Origin: Phycisphaerales bacterium
Lineage (GTDB): Bacteria; Planctomycetota; Phycisphaerae; Phycisphaerales; UBA5793
Length of the DNA: 64,000 nucleotides
Direction of reading: 5' to 3'
Assembly: GCA_020852515.1 (NCBI GenBank)
Contig: JADZAS010000013.1
Span: 62,001-126,000, forward strand
Positions 17,640 to 25,289 of the stretch are shown here, in pieces. The notes under the pieces were generated by a model. It was not told the DNA's origin, made no database searches, and worked only from the letters and a program-made list of their open reading frames with translations. How positions within the stretch are numbered: the first letter of the stretch is position 1; every line of letters begins with the position of its first letter. The position numbers and the translations under genes are program-made.

Positions 17640-17813
17640 TCAGGTCGATGAGAGTGCTTGCTCAGGCAGCGGCGTCGAGTACTTCCCGGCGAGCCAGAGC
17701 ATCAGTGCTGCCGCCCAGGCTACCAGCAGGAGTTCGGTCCACCCGGACGCATTGGGAGGTAGGAATCGAGGAGACCATAGAGCGACGCGAATGAACGCTG
17801 CTGGCGCTCTCAC
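17640..17813 (-). CDS. Possible 57-residue membrane peptide or gene relic
   Basis: A minus-strand frame from GTG 17813 to TGA 17640 encodes 57 residues. The middle is a convincing membrane segment (WTELLLVAWAAALMLWLAGKY) followed by a polar tail. There is no clear Shine-Dalgarno sequence, and a stop lies directly before the GTG. It may be a short membrane protein or the surviving 3' end of a larger decayed gene. Its composition stands out from the other noise frames in this gap. Confidence 0.3.
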   Translation of the reverse strand: MRAPAAFIRVALWSPRFLPPNASGWTELLLVAWAAALMLWLAGKYSTPLPEQALSST

Positions 17814-18146
17814 TCAGGTCATAGCCGCATCTAGCGCACTATGCGCGTGGACCGCAGGTTGGATCCGTGAGAGTCGCATCCGCTCCCTGACTGTCCATGA
17901 GCATCATCTCCCGGGCGTGACGGTATGTTATGCTGGTGCCCGCTCACTGCGCTCGGAGCGAGGATGCCTCGAAGCGTCTTTCATGCAGGCGAACTAAGCG
18001 AATCTTGCGATGGCCTGAGAGCTGCACCAAAACGGGGAGGAATCCCCGTGGTGCTCTGGTGCGCTCATCCCGCGGGGTTTACGTATTCTCCTGTTGGCGA
18101 GTGGGCGCGGCGTTGTGCGCGTAAATCGGACATCAAATGAACCACC
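17814..18146. other. Intergenic region with a strong hairpin, no clear gene
   Basis: These 333 bases precede the DUF302 gene. Open frames here have no protein-like composition. The main structure is a two-tier hairpin at 18024-18054 (listed separately). The GC content is a little lower around 17880-18000 than in coding DNA nearby. Confidence 0.4.
18024..18054 (+). promoter_or_regulatory. Two-tier hairpin upstream of the DUF302 gene
   Basis: GCACC (18024-18028), AAA, ACGGGG (18032-18037), loop AGGAAT, CCCCGT (18044-18049), GGTGC (18050-18054) fold into an 11-bp stem with a 3-nt bulge. No U-run follows on either strand, so it is not a typical terminator. The exposed loop AGGA resembles a Shine-Dalgarno sequence. 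It may be a leader structure for the gene 93 nt downstream. Confidence 0.35.
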
Positions 18147-18542
18147 ATGGAGCCCGACATGCTCTACACCAGGGAATCCACGCGAACCGTCAAAGAAACC
18201 GGGGAGCGCATCGCCGCCGCGGCTGCAGACCACAAGTTCGGCGTACTCGGCGTCCACGATCTGCGCCAGAAGATGGCTGACAAAGGCGTCAGGTACGATC
18301 ACGAGTGTCTCGTCTACGAAGTCTGCAGTCCGCAGCAGGCCAAGAAGGTGCTCGACGCCGAGCCATCGATCTCCACCGCTCTGCCCTGCCGCATCAGCGT
18401 CTACGAAGAGAACGGCAAGGTGCTGGTGGCAACGCTCAAACCGACCATGCTGTTGGAGATGTTCGGGCAGCCGTCGCTGGCGCCGGTGGCGCAGGAAGTC
18501 GAACAGGCGATTGAATCGATCATCGATACCGCCTGCGAGTGA
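18147..18542 (+). CDS. DUF302 family protein
   Basis: This 131-residue cytoplasmic protein matches the DUF302 family: YTRESTRTVKETGERIAAAA, FGVLGVHDLRQKMADKG, YEVCSPQQAKKVLDAEP, ALPCRISVYEENGKVLVATL and a C-terminal VAQEVEQAIESII. DUF302 proteins are small alpha/beta proteins of unknown function, often found near redox or metal genes. There is no signal peptide. The start could also be ATG 18159. No strong Shine-Dalgarno sequence is seen. A strong terminator follows at 18571. Confidence 0.88.
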   Translation: MEPDMLYTRESTRTVKETGERIAAAAADHKFGVLGVHDLRQKMADKGVRYDHECLVYEVCSPQQAKKVLDAEPSISTALPCRISVYEENGKVLVATLKPTMLLEMFGQPSLAPVAQEVEQAIESIIDTACE

Positions 18543-18570
18543 AGCGCCGATTTCTTACGTGATGAAAGAA

Positions 18571-18604
18571 GCAGGCTCCCGGCACAGTCGTGCCGGGAGC
18601 CTGC
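18571..18604. terminator. 15-bp bidirectional terminator hairpin
   Basis: GCAGGCTCCCGGCAC (18571-18585), loop AGTC, GTGCCGGGAGCCTGC (18590-18604) is a perfect 15-bp stem between the convergent genes at 18147 and 18634. GAAAGAA precedes it on the plus strand, giving a short U-rich tail for minus-strand transcripts. It shares the core CCCGGCAC/GTGCCGGG with the hairpins at 58164 and 59225. Confidence 0.8.
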
Positions 18605-18633
18605 AGAACTCAGTCGAACCTGATCTCGCGAGA

Positions 18634-19506
18634 TCAGGGGATGTTGTCCACGTTACTCGTGTTGCACGAGCCGACTTCAACGAGTTGGAGATAATGGCCG
18701 CACGCGGCGGTGCCGGCGTTGCCGTTCCCCGAGCCGCTGCCGCCTCCGGTGCCGATGGTGTTGACGAGTTGCACGCCGCCCTGTACGCCCAGTTGGGTGC
18801 CGGCGCATGGTCCGCCGGGGATGATCGTCGTGCCTTGGTTCTGGCCGAAGACGATGCCTTGCTGGACGCTGGGCGTGGCGCCGCTCCACTGGACGGTGAC
18901 GGTGCCGGGGCATGTGCCGCTGACACTCAGGCGATAGCCGCCGACGGCCTCGAAGCGGACGTCGTCCATGATGGTGATGTAGCCGTTCTCGACATCCATC
19001 AGGCGCATGTAGCCGATGCCGCCGGAGGCTTCGTAGCCGACGAACACCGCCTGCGCGCCGCCGGGCATCTGCACCTGGCCGGAGTCGATGAGGTTGTTCG
19101 ACGGGCCGTAGATCTCGACGGTCCAGGTCGTCTGCACGCCGGTGGATAGCAGCATGCCCACTCGATTCGGATTGCCCGCGCCGGTGAGGTCATACTTCAG
19201 GTCCGACATGCCCCAACTGTCGGCCAGCGCGCGGCCCAGCGAGGCGCCGGGGATGTTGCTGAAATAGCTGCTCCAGTCGATGTTGCCGCGCCACCCGCCG
19301 AACCCGGTGCCGCCGCCGCTGTCGGTGACGGTAATGCCGCTGCCGATGTTGGCGGTGGGATGGCCGAGCGTCGTCATGTCCGTGGCATTGAAGTTGATGA
19401 CGGTCTCGTTGCCCGAGAAGTCACCGATGCCAATAAACCCGTCGGCGAGAGCCGCCCCCGACAGCGCCAACACCGACGCACCTGCAAAAACAAACTGCTT
19501 CATCAT
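18634..19506 (-). CDS. Exported protein with shared C-terminal module
   Basis: This 290-residue protein starts MMKQFVFAGASVLALSGAALA, a clear signal peptide. The middle (residues about 22-190) is a beta-rich domain with GNETVINFNATDMTTLG, FGGWRGNIDW and YMRLMDVENGYITIMDDVRF; it looks like a carbohydrate-binding or PEP-CTERM-type passenger domain, but I cannot name the family. Residues about 195-290 carry the module VSGTCPGTVTVQW...ATPS...GGPCAGTQLG...AACGHYLQLVEVGSCNTSNV. The same module occurs in the proteins at 1-938 and 44421-45539 and, in a variant form, at 58228 and 59288. An extracellular structural or adhesive role is possible but unproven. Confidence 0.85.
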   Translation of the reverse strand: MMKQFVFAGASVLALSGAALADGFIGIGDFSGNETVINFNATDMTTLGHPTANIGSGITVTDSGGGTGFGGWRGNIDWSSYFSNIPGASLGRALADSWGMSDLKYDLTGAGNPNRVGMLLSTGVQTTWTVEIYGPSNNLIDSGQVQMPGGAQAVFVGYEASGGIGYMRLMDVENGYITIMDDVRFEAVGGYRLSVSGTCPGTVTVQWSGATPSVQQGIVFGQNQGTTIIPGGPCAGTQLGVQGGVQLVNTIGTGGGSGSGNGNAGTAACGHYLQLVEVGSCNTSNVDNIP

Positions 19507-19708
19507 TGCTCCCTCTCTTCCTTTCCTGCCTGTCCTTGCGGACCACGTTGGGCTTGAGCCGGTCGAAAAGCGACGGGACCCTCAGGATCGGCGACCGGCT
19601 CAGATCAGGCCGAACCCGCGGTGCGGACAGTCTACCACGTTTCGCCGCGCTGGCGGGGCAAAACCTCGCAAGTGCTGCACAAAAAACATCGGATTCACGC
19701 GCGCGGCA

Positions 19709-20467
19709 TCAGAACGGCGCGAAAAAGTCCCATGGCGCCTGCCAGTCTTCCCCCTTGCGGAAGTAACGGTCCTGATGCTGGCGCAATCTCAGTCCGCGCG
19801 AGCGGCCGCGCAAAAGGCGGCCCAGCAGACGGGTGCGCCCGAGCCGGCCGTAGTTCACCGGCAGTCCGGCGTCGATCTCCTCGTACTTGCGGTGCGACTG
19901 CACGAAGCCGATGGTCTTGTCCACTCCCGCCATGCCGCAATCGTTGAAACCGACCACCCCGCCTACGGGCATCATCCGGTCGAGGTACCAGAAGTCGAGT
20001 AGCGCGTGGTCGAAGGTGTGCCAGCCGTCGATGTAGCCGAAATCGACGCGGAGTCCCAGGCGCAGCAGCGGCGGCAGGGCGAGGTAGTCGGGCTCGGCAA
20101 TGAGTTCGTGATGCTCGCCGTAGCCGGCGCGTTCGACGGCGGCGCAACCCGCGCCGCGCCACTTCTCCTTCTGTTTGGGATCAATCGAGATGAGTTTGCC
20201 GCCCCCCGCCGCCTCGAGTCCGGCCAGAATTGCCAGAGCCGACGTGCCCAGCGCCATGCCGATTTCCACGCAGACCGCTGGCTTGAAACGGGCAACGGTG
20301 CGAAACAGCGCTTCGGCGTAGGCGGCGGGCAAGTGCGAGTGGATGGCCATCGGCGCGCCGTCCGCAGCCGTGGTTTCGCCGGCTTCGTACATCTTTGCCA
20401 GCACGGGGCAGGCCTGCAGGACGGTGGTCACGACATCTCCCCATTGCGGTCGCGAAGCGAAGTTCAT
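19709..20467 (-). CDS. SAM-dependent methyltransferase, class I (Methyltransf_24-like)
   Basis: This 252-residue protein has the Rossmann motif I as VCVEIGMALGTSALAILAGL, followed by GGKLISIDPKQ (acidic residue of strand beta-2) and DFGYIDGWHTFDHALLDFWY. This pattern is typical of class I methyltransferases of the Methyltransf_24 type that often act on sugars or small molecules. The open frame extends to 20794, but the upstream part is low-complexity and Arg/Ala-rich; ATG 20467 (MNFASRPQWGD) is the likely start. The C terminus is very basic (LLGRLLRGRSRGLRLRQ). The substrate is unknown. Confidence 0.78.
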   Translation of the reverse strand: MNFASRPQWGDVVTTVLQACPVLAKMYEAGETTAADGAPMAIHSHLPAAYAEALFRTVARFKPAVCVEIGMALGTSALAILAGLEAAGGGKLISIDPKQKEKWRGAGCAAVERAGYGEHHELIAEPDYLALPPLLRLGLRVDFGYIDGWHTFDHALLDFWYLDRMMPVGGVVGFNDCGMAGVDKTIGFVQSHRKYEEIDAGLPVNYGRLGRTRLLGRLLRGRSRGLRLRQHQDRYFRKGEDWQAPWDFFAPF

Positions 20468-20805
20468 GCTATCCGCGCCGCCTGCTCGCGCGAACAGATC
20501 CTCGGTGGGCTTCTTCGCTTCGGCACCGAAGCCTCGCCTCCTACCATTGGCCAGGGCTTCGCCGGAATCGCGCTGGGTCAGCGAACGATCGCGACGGGTA
20601 ATCGTCACTGCGGTGATAATCGCAGTGCTCATGGTCGTGCTGGCGCTGGCCTGGTGGATGGTGGCCGCGCGAACCGGGTCGCCGCGGCAGGGTTTTTTTG
20701 ACAAGGCTCCGGCGAGACTGGCCTCTGCGCCCGCAAGAGCGCCCCGCCTCTGGCCGATAAGACGCGAATCTCGCAGACTGATTGTAAGCGACAAGGAGAA
20801 GGGTG
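20468..20805. other. Divergent intergenic region
   Basis: These 338 bases lie between the methyltransferase and a divergent exported-protein gene. Both strands are open for long stretches. A plus-strand frame encodes a hydrophobic segment (VIVTAVIIAVLMVVLALAWW, about 20601-20660) but lacks a ribosome binding site and runs into the next gene. I do not call a gene here. AAGGAGAA at 20793-20800 is the Shine-Dalgarno sequence of the gene at 20806. Confidence 0.4.
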
Positions 20806-22278
20806 ATGGGCAGATTTGAACCGATGATGCGTTGCGCCGCCGGTGCGGTCATGGCCGCGGTCATCTGCGGCGCGGCGGCGCAGAGCCGCGGGCAGGATCC
20901 CAAGCCGGCCGAGCCGGTGACCACGCTGAGCAGCACAATCTACGACGAAGAGAGCGTCGGCCTGACCATGCGCCTGCCCGAAGGCGTACGCCTGACGCGC
21001 AACCCGCAATCGACGCAGCGCGTGCTGGTCGAGACGTTTGACATGTCCTGGGTGGGAACGCTCGAGGTGATCCAGACCCGCGATGAGAACGAGACGATCA
21101 AGTCCGTCACCGACCGCGCCATCGAGGCGAACAAAGGGTCAACCGATCCCGAAAAGAGCCGCGTCAAGGAGTTCAAACTCGCCAGCCGCGAATCGCTCAC
21201 CATCAACGGCCAGGCGGCCGAACAGTTCGTGATCGACATGACCTTTGAGACGCGCGGCGGGCTCATGCGCGAGGTGCGCATCTATACGATCTTCAAGCCG
21301 CTGCCCGGGACGTTTGTCATCTACAGCGTGCGCGGCGACGGCACGCAAAGCGAGGCGATCATCAAGGCGACCAAAGCCAGCGTGGACACGTTCACCTTTC
21401 GTGATCCCGCGGTCGTGGCGCGGGAAATCCAGGAAGGCATCGACGCCACGAACAAAGCGCTGTCGCGCCTCAGTGCCGATGCCTACAAGAAGATGCTCGT
21501 GACGGACGCATGGTACCGCGTCTACGGGAAAGGCGATGTTGCCGAGCGCGAGATCGCGTACTACCGGATCCAGGAAGACACCGGCCCGCGCGGCGCGCTG
21601 AGTTCGAGCCGCGATTCATCGAAGTTTTCCGCGGCCGAATCGGAGGAAGGCCTGCTCGTGAGCCAGTCGGCGCGGTTCATTGCGCCTTCGGAGACGTCGG
21701 CCGACGAGTTTATCTCCGAAGTCGAGAGCCTGGCGTGGATGGCCTTTGATCGCAAGACGGAGGTGTGGACCACGCAGCAGGTGACGTATCAGAAGACCCC
21801 TCGCGGCTATCGCGTGGCATCCCGCTCGTCCATCAGCGGCACGCGCGAGAACGGGCGCATCAATGTCATCGTGACCGTGGACGGCGCCAATGTCGCCACG
21901 CCATCGTTCGCCACGCCCGATGCGTACCTCTCGCAGGCAGAGCAGCACCTGATCTACCGCATCCTCAATCCCGGGCAAGCCGGATCGTACGAAATGTACC
22001 TCTTCCGGCCGCAGTCTTCGGACGTGAAGCGGCGCAGCGAGATCATCAAGGCCACGGAGAATCCGGATCGGTTCGCCGTCGAGTCGCGCCAGGACCCCTC
22101 GCAGCCGGCAACGATCAAGACGATCACCGCCAAGGGGGAGATCCTGCGCATGGTTTCGCCGGAGGGCCAGATCACCGAGCAGAGCAACCCCGCCGACCTG
22201 CAGCAACTCTGGCGCGCCAAGGGTCTGCCAACGGGACCAATCCGGCCCATAGTCGAACCCGCCCGGCCCGGCGGCTGA
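20806..22278 (+). CDS. Exported protein with PsbP/DcrB-like N-terminal domain
   Basis: This 490-residue protein starts at ATG 20806, 7 nt after AGGAG. The signal peptide ends near CGAAAQSRGQ. Residues about 45-205 (VGLTMRLPEGVRL, VGTLEVIQTRDENETIK, KEFKLASRESLTINGQ, FKPLPGTFVIYSV, ATKASVDTFTF) read like the Mog1/PsbP/DcrB fold of small exported proteins that handle short-term surface stress or lipids; this is inferred from pattern, not a search. The second half (YEMYLFRPQSSDVKRRSEII and others) is a separate beta-rich domain I do not recognise. It is convergent with the DUF1573 gene, with 13 bp between stops. Confidence 0.75.
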   Translation: MGRFEPMMRCAAGAVMAAVICGAAAQSRGQDPKPAEPVTTLSSTIYDEESVGLTMRLPEGVRLTRNPQSTQRVLVETFDMSWVGTLEVIQTRDENETIKSVTDRAIEANKGSTDPEKSRVKEFKLASRESLTINGQAAEQFVIDMTFETRGGLMREVRIYTIFKPLPGTFVIYSVRGDGTQSEAIIKATKASVDTFTFRDPAVVAREIQEGIDATNKALSRLSADAYKKMLVTDAWYRVYGKGDVAEREIAYYRIQEDTGPRGALSSSRDSSKFSAAESEEGLLVSQSARFIAPSETSADEFISEVESLAWMAFDRKTEVWTTQQVTYQKTPRGYRVASRSSISGTRENGRINVIVTVDGANVATPSFATPDAYLSQAEQHLIYRILNPGQAGSYEMYLFRPQSSDVKRRSEIIKATENPDRFAVESRQDPSQPATIKTITAKGEILRMVSPEGQITEQSNPADLQQLWRAKGLPTGPIRPIVEPARPGG

Positions 22279-22291
22279 GCCGCAGGAGGCG

Positions 22292-23128
22292 TTACGGCCG
22301 CTCTGACTTCATTGTTTCGTCCGCATCGCCGCCGGGCGCATCATGCGCGATCTGGATCGGACCCGAAGTGGGCCGCCGCTGCCGGAGCTGCTGCTCGAAC
22401 GAGCGCGCCAGCGCCGGCGTTCGGACGACCAGTTCGGTCGGCAGGACATCGGGCATGGCGGGCAGCGCGAACGAGGCACGGCCGATTTCGTCGATGGCGC
22501 CGGTGAGCTGGACGCTGACCCTTGCCGAGTAACGCGCCGCCAGGCCGCGCTGACGGTCGCCGGGCAGCACCTGCTGCCATGGTCCGATTTCAACGTCGAG
22601 CGCTGGCGATCCCTCCAGCGAGATCGCGCCGGGCTCCTCGCAGCGCTGATCGATGTAGGTCAGAATCAGTTCACGGTGCTCGCCCGGCTCGAGGTCGAGG
22701 CTCATCGCCGAGAGCGAAAGTTCGCGGCTGATGATCACGAATGCGCCGAGCAGGTACTGCGTCTGCTGCCCGGTTGACCAGTGCACGGTAACAAGAGTGG
22801 AGAACTGGCCGGATGCGTGGAGATTGGCGGTCGCTTCGAGCCAGCCGGTCTGGCCGGGCTCGAGGGTGCGGATCGGCGCTTCGATGGCCGTGCAGCCGCA
22901 CGCGGGTTTGATGGCGGTGATTTCGATCGTCTGGTCGGTGTCGTTGATGTATTCGAAGCGGTGCTTGAGTTCGCCGGGCAGCATGACGAGTGTCTCGCCG
23001 GCGTCGAATCGCTGCTCGACGGCGTAACTCGGCGCCGGCGTCCCGCTGCGCTGGGTCATAAGGATGCACGTTCCCGCCAGCAGCGCCAGTGCTGCGACAG
23101 CGCCGAGTGTCTTCGTGAGTTGCTTCAT
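22292..23128 (-). CDS. DUF1573 domain exported or membrane-anchored protein
   Basis: This 278-residue protein begins MKQLTKTLGAVAALALLAGT behind GGGAGAGAATCG. Residues about 50-130 match DUF1573, an ASH/Ig-like domain: FEYINDTDQTIEITAIKPAC followed by GCTAI and LEPGQTGWLEATANL. The cysteine pair in PACGCT is the hallmark of this family, which is abundant in Planctomycetota and Bacteroidota. A second Ig-like part follows (LDLEPGEHRELILTYIDQRC). The N-terminal hydrophobic stretch may be a signal peptide or an anchor. The function is unknown. Confidence 0.82.
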   Translation of the reverse strand: MKQLTKTLGAVAALALLAGTCILMTQRSGTPAPSYAVEQRFDAGETLVMLPGELKHRFEYINDTDQTIEITAIKPACGCTAIEAPIRTLEPGQTGWLEATANLHASGQFSTLVTVHWSTGQQTQYLLGAFVIISRELSLSAMSLDLEPGEHRELILTYIDQRCEEPGAISLEGSPALDVEIGPWQQVLPGDRQRGLAARYSARVSVQLTGAIDEIGRASFALPAMPDVLPTELVVRTPALARSFEQQLRQRRPTSGPIQIAHDAPGGDADETMKSERP

Positions 23129-23290
23129 CGATTCTCTCCCGTATGCCTGATCTGCCGCGCCGCTTCGACGCGGCGCCTCTCGCATGTCAACGGCGCGCCA
23201 AGTGCGCGCGAATTGCAAGTGCGGCCGCGCTTCCCGCGGCTGCAGGTGCTTGAGTTGTTCAGACCACCCTCGGGCGAACAGCCCGTTGAA

Positions 23291-24466
23291 TTACCGCCCG
23301 CCAAAGCGGTGGCGGAAGAAGAGCACCGCCGCGCCCACGGCCCCGGCGGCGACCATGACATACCCCGTCAGGCGCATCCAGTCGCTAAGCGTCTTGGAGC
23401 CCGGCGTCTTTGAATCAGCCAGCGCGGGTTCGACGATCGGCGTCGCGCCCAGAGTGGCCTCGACGTACCGAGACGGGGCGATCGGCTCCTCGATGACGTG
23501 CGGAAGTTGATAGAGACGGCCGCCCATCAATACCACGTCTTCGCCCAGCCGGTAGGTGCCGCCCCAGCGGGCGTCGGCGATCTGGCTGTGAGGCGGAAGC
23601 GATGCAAGATCGACCGTGAAATCGGAGTCGGACCACTCCGGGTTCAGCTGGATCGAGGTGATGAGTGTCACCATGTTGAAGTCTTCCGAGTCGCTTTGGC
23701 CCGGTCGGAACGTGCTGTGGTTATCGAACCGGCCAGGCATCCACACCCCGTCCACCTGCGTGAACTCCGACGCCGTGATCCGCGAACGGAACAGCTGCGG
23801 CCCCTGTTCGAGCGGCTGGCCCTCGATAATGGTGTGGCCGAAGGTGTCGCGCTCGAGCAGCAGCCATTGCCGCGCGGGGTCGTACTTGAATACGAGAATG
23901 GCGGACGGCACAAACTCCGGCCCGACAATCTCCACTTCGACAACCGGTGTCCCGTCGAGCGTTGCATGACGGACTTCGGCATTGATGTCCGGATCAGCCA
24001 GGAGTTCGCCGACGGTGGACTGAGTCCGCCAGCAGCGGATGCCCAGGGATGGCCCGAGTTCGTCCGTCTCATCGAGAGGCGGGTACTGGTCGCTGACAAC
24101 GACGTTCTGGCGATGCGTCGGCGGCGCGTCAGCGAAGACGAACTTCTGATACGCATTCTCCCCATCCCAGGTGTCGATCTGCACGACGCGCTGGGTCTCT
24201 CCGGCCGAAGGTGGCCGGGTCGTTTCCTGGTAGTATCGGCCGCGACCGTCCGCCAGGCGCCACACGTAGGTCCGCTGCGCCTCAGCCGGGCGCTGTCCGG
24301 CGCGGAACATCGGCTCATAGTCAACGCGAAGGCAGGCCCGCAACGCCTCGGCCTCGCGCAGAGCGCGTCCGACCTCGGACCGGCTGAGTTCCTGCCCGCG
24401 GGCTGATGCCCCGATCGCGGCAACAACCATCGCCAAGAGAATCGAACCGGTTCGGCCCTGCGTCAT
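23291..24466 (-). CDS. Exported LolA-like protein with C-terminal membrane anchor
   Basis: This 391-residue protein starts at ATG 24466 behind GGGAGCACATC and has a signal peptide (LLAMVVAAIGASARG). The body contains TYVWRLADGRGRYYQETTRP, WDGENAYQKFVFAD and VFKYDPARQWLLLERDTFG, a pattern like LolA/DUF1571-type lipid-binding exported proteins with many aromatic beta strands. Near the C terminus is one membrane segment (LTGYVMVAAGAVGAAVLFF) followed by RHRFGGR, so the protein is probably anchored with its body outside. The family call is tentative. Confidence 0.7.
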   Translation of the reverse strand: MTQGRTGSILLAMVVAAIGASARGQELSRSEVGRALREAEALRACLRVDYEPMFRAGQRPAEAQRTYVWRLADGRGRYYQETTRPPSAGETQRVVQIDTWDGENAYQKFVFADAPPTHRQNVVVSDQYPPLDETDELGPSLGIRCWRTQSTVGELLADPDINAEVRHATLDGTPVVEVEIVGPEFVPSAILVFKYDPARQWLLLERDTFGHTIIEGQPLEQGPQLFRSRITASEFTQVDGVWMPGRFDNHSTFRPGQSDSEDFNMVTLITSIQLNPEWSDSDFTVDLASLPPHSQIADARWGGTYRLGEDVVLMGGRLYQLPHVIEEPIAPSRYVEATLGATPIVEPALADSKTPGSKTLSDWMRLTGYVMVAAGAVGAAVLFFRHRFGGR

Positions 24467-24560
24467 GATGTGCTCCCACTGAAGGCGAGGTGCGGGCGCG
24501 GAACCTCCGGCGCCGCTCCCCCATCATCGGCTCAAGACCGACGCCGCATTTTACGGCAAT

Positions 24561-24962
24561 TCACGGATTGCCACCACCGCAATTGAGAATGCGGCACTTG
24601 TCGGGACTGGAAATGTCGCCGAAGCAGTACTGCGAGACGCAGATCCCGACGATCTTGGGGCCGCAATCGAACGGGATCTCGCTGTCGGGCGTGCAGGTAA
24701 AGTCCGTCCGCCGCACGCAGTTGGCCCTCCCCAGCACCGTGTAGGGGCAGCGGAAGCAGGACGTACCGTCTGGCTCGTTGTAGCACTGCGGGTAGTAGTT
24801 CACATTGCAGATGCGGTTGGTCGCAAACCAGCAGTCGTAGTCCTCGAGCGCTACCGGTGGCCTGGCTTGCGAACGGCCGGACACGGCGAGCAGTCCTGCC
24901 CCAACGAGCACGAGCATGGCCAGACCATAGCGGGTCAGCGGTCGTCTCTTCACGTTCGACAT
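24561..24962 (-). CDS. Small cysteine-rich exported protein
   Basis: This 133-residue protein starts at ATG 24962 behind GGGGGAGATACTG. A signal peptide or anchor (LAMLVLVGAGLLAVSG) is followed by a mature part of about 105 residues with 12 cysteines, for example CWFATNRICNV, CYNEPDGTSCFRCPYTV, CGPKIVGICVSQYC and CRILNC. An even number of cysteines in an exported protein suggests six disulfides. I do not recognise the family. Upstream is the prepilin-like gene at 25290, divergently oriented. Confidence 0.72.
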   Translation of the reverse strand: MSNVKRRPLTRYGLAMLVLVGAGLLAVSGRSQARPPVALEDYDCWFATNRICNVNYYPQCYNEPDGTSCFRCPYTVLGRANCVRRTDFTCTPDSEIPFDCGPKIVGICVSQYCFGDISSPDKCRILNCGGGNP

Positions 24963-25289
24963 CAGTATCTCCCCCATCCCCTCCCGTTCCGGAGGGCGTC
25001 CGACAGACCGCACGCGCAGCCATGGCGCCCCGAAGTCACAATGCGGGGGTCAAGAGCGGTATCGCACCTTGACGTAAGGCGCTGCGCCAGATTCGCCGCA
25101 GCACCCGCGCCCGCCGCAAGTTGGCGGACGACGAATATGCAACAAGATACACCCGCTCGCGCGAATGTGAAGCCGCGATTTCGAAAATAGCATCAAATAT
25201 CACCCTGGTCACTGGCCCGGTTCAGGTTATAGCGCATGCTGTATGCTGCGTCGGCGCCGCTGCGCCGCCGGATGGTCCGAGGCGCTTTC
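24963..25289. other. Divergent intergenic region with an AT-richer patch
   Basis: These 327 bases separate the cysteine-rich protein and the prepilin-like protein. Around 25170-25205 the sequence is clearly richer in A and T (TTTCGAAAATAGCATCAAAT), a likely promoter area for the plus-strand gene. TTATAG and TATGCT occur near 25227-25245, but no matching -35 hexamer is certain. I see no gene in it. Confidence 0.4.

Noticed and set aside
18010-18060. Possible TPP or other riboswitch because of CTGAGAG
   Set aside because: Only the short CTGAGA word is present; the second conserved part of the TPP riboswitch is missing and the downstream gene is not a thiamine gene.
20601-20819. Hydrophobic plus-strand frame before the gene at 20806
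   Set aside because: VIVTAVIIAVLMVVLALAWW looks like a membrane helix, but there is no ribosome binding site, the rest is Arg/Ala-rich noise, and it runs into the next gene in another frame.
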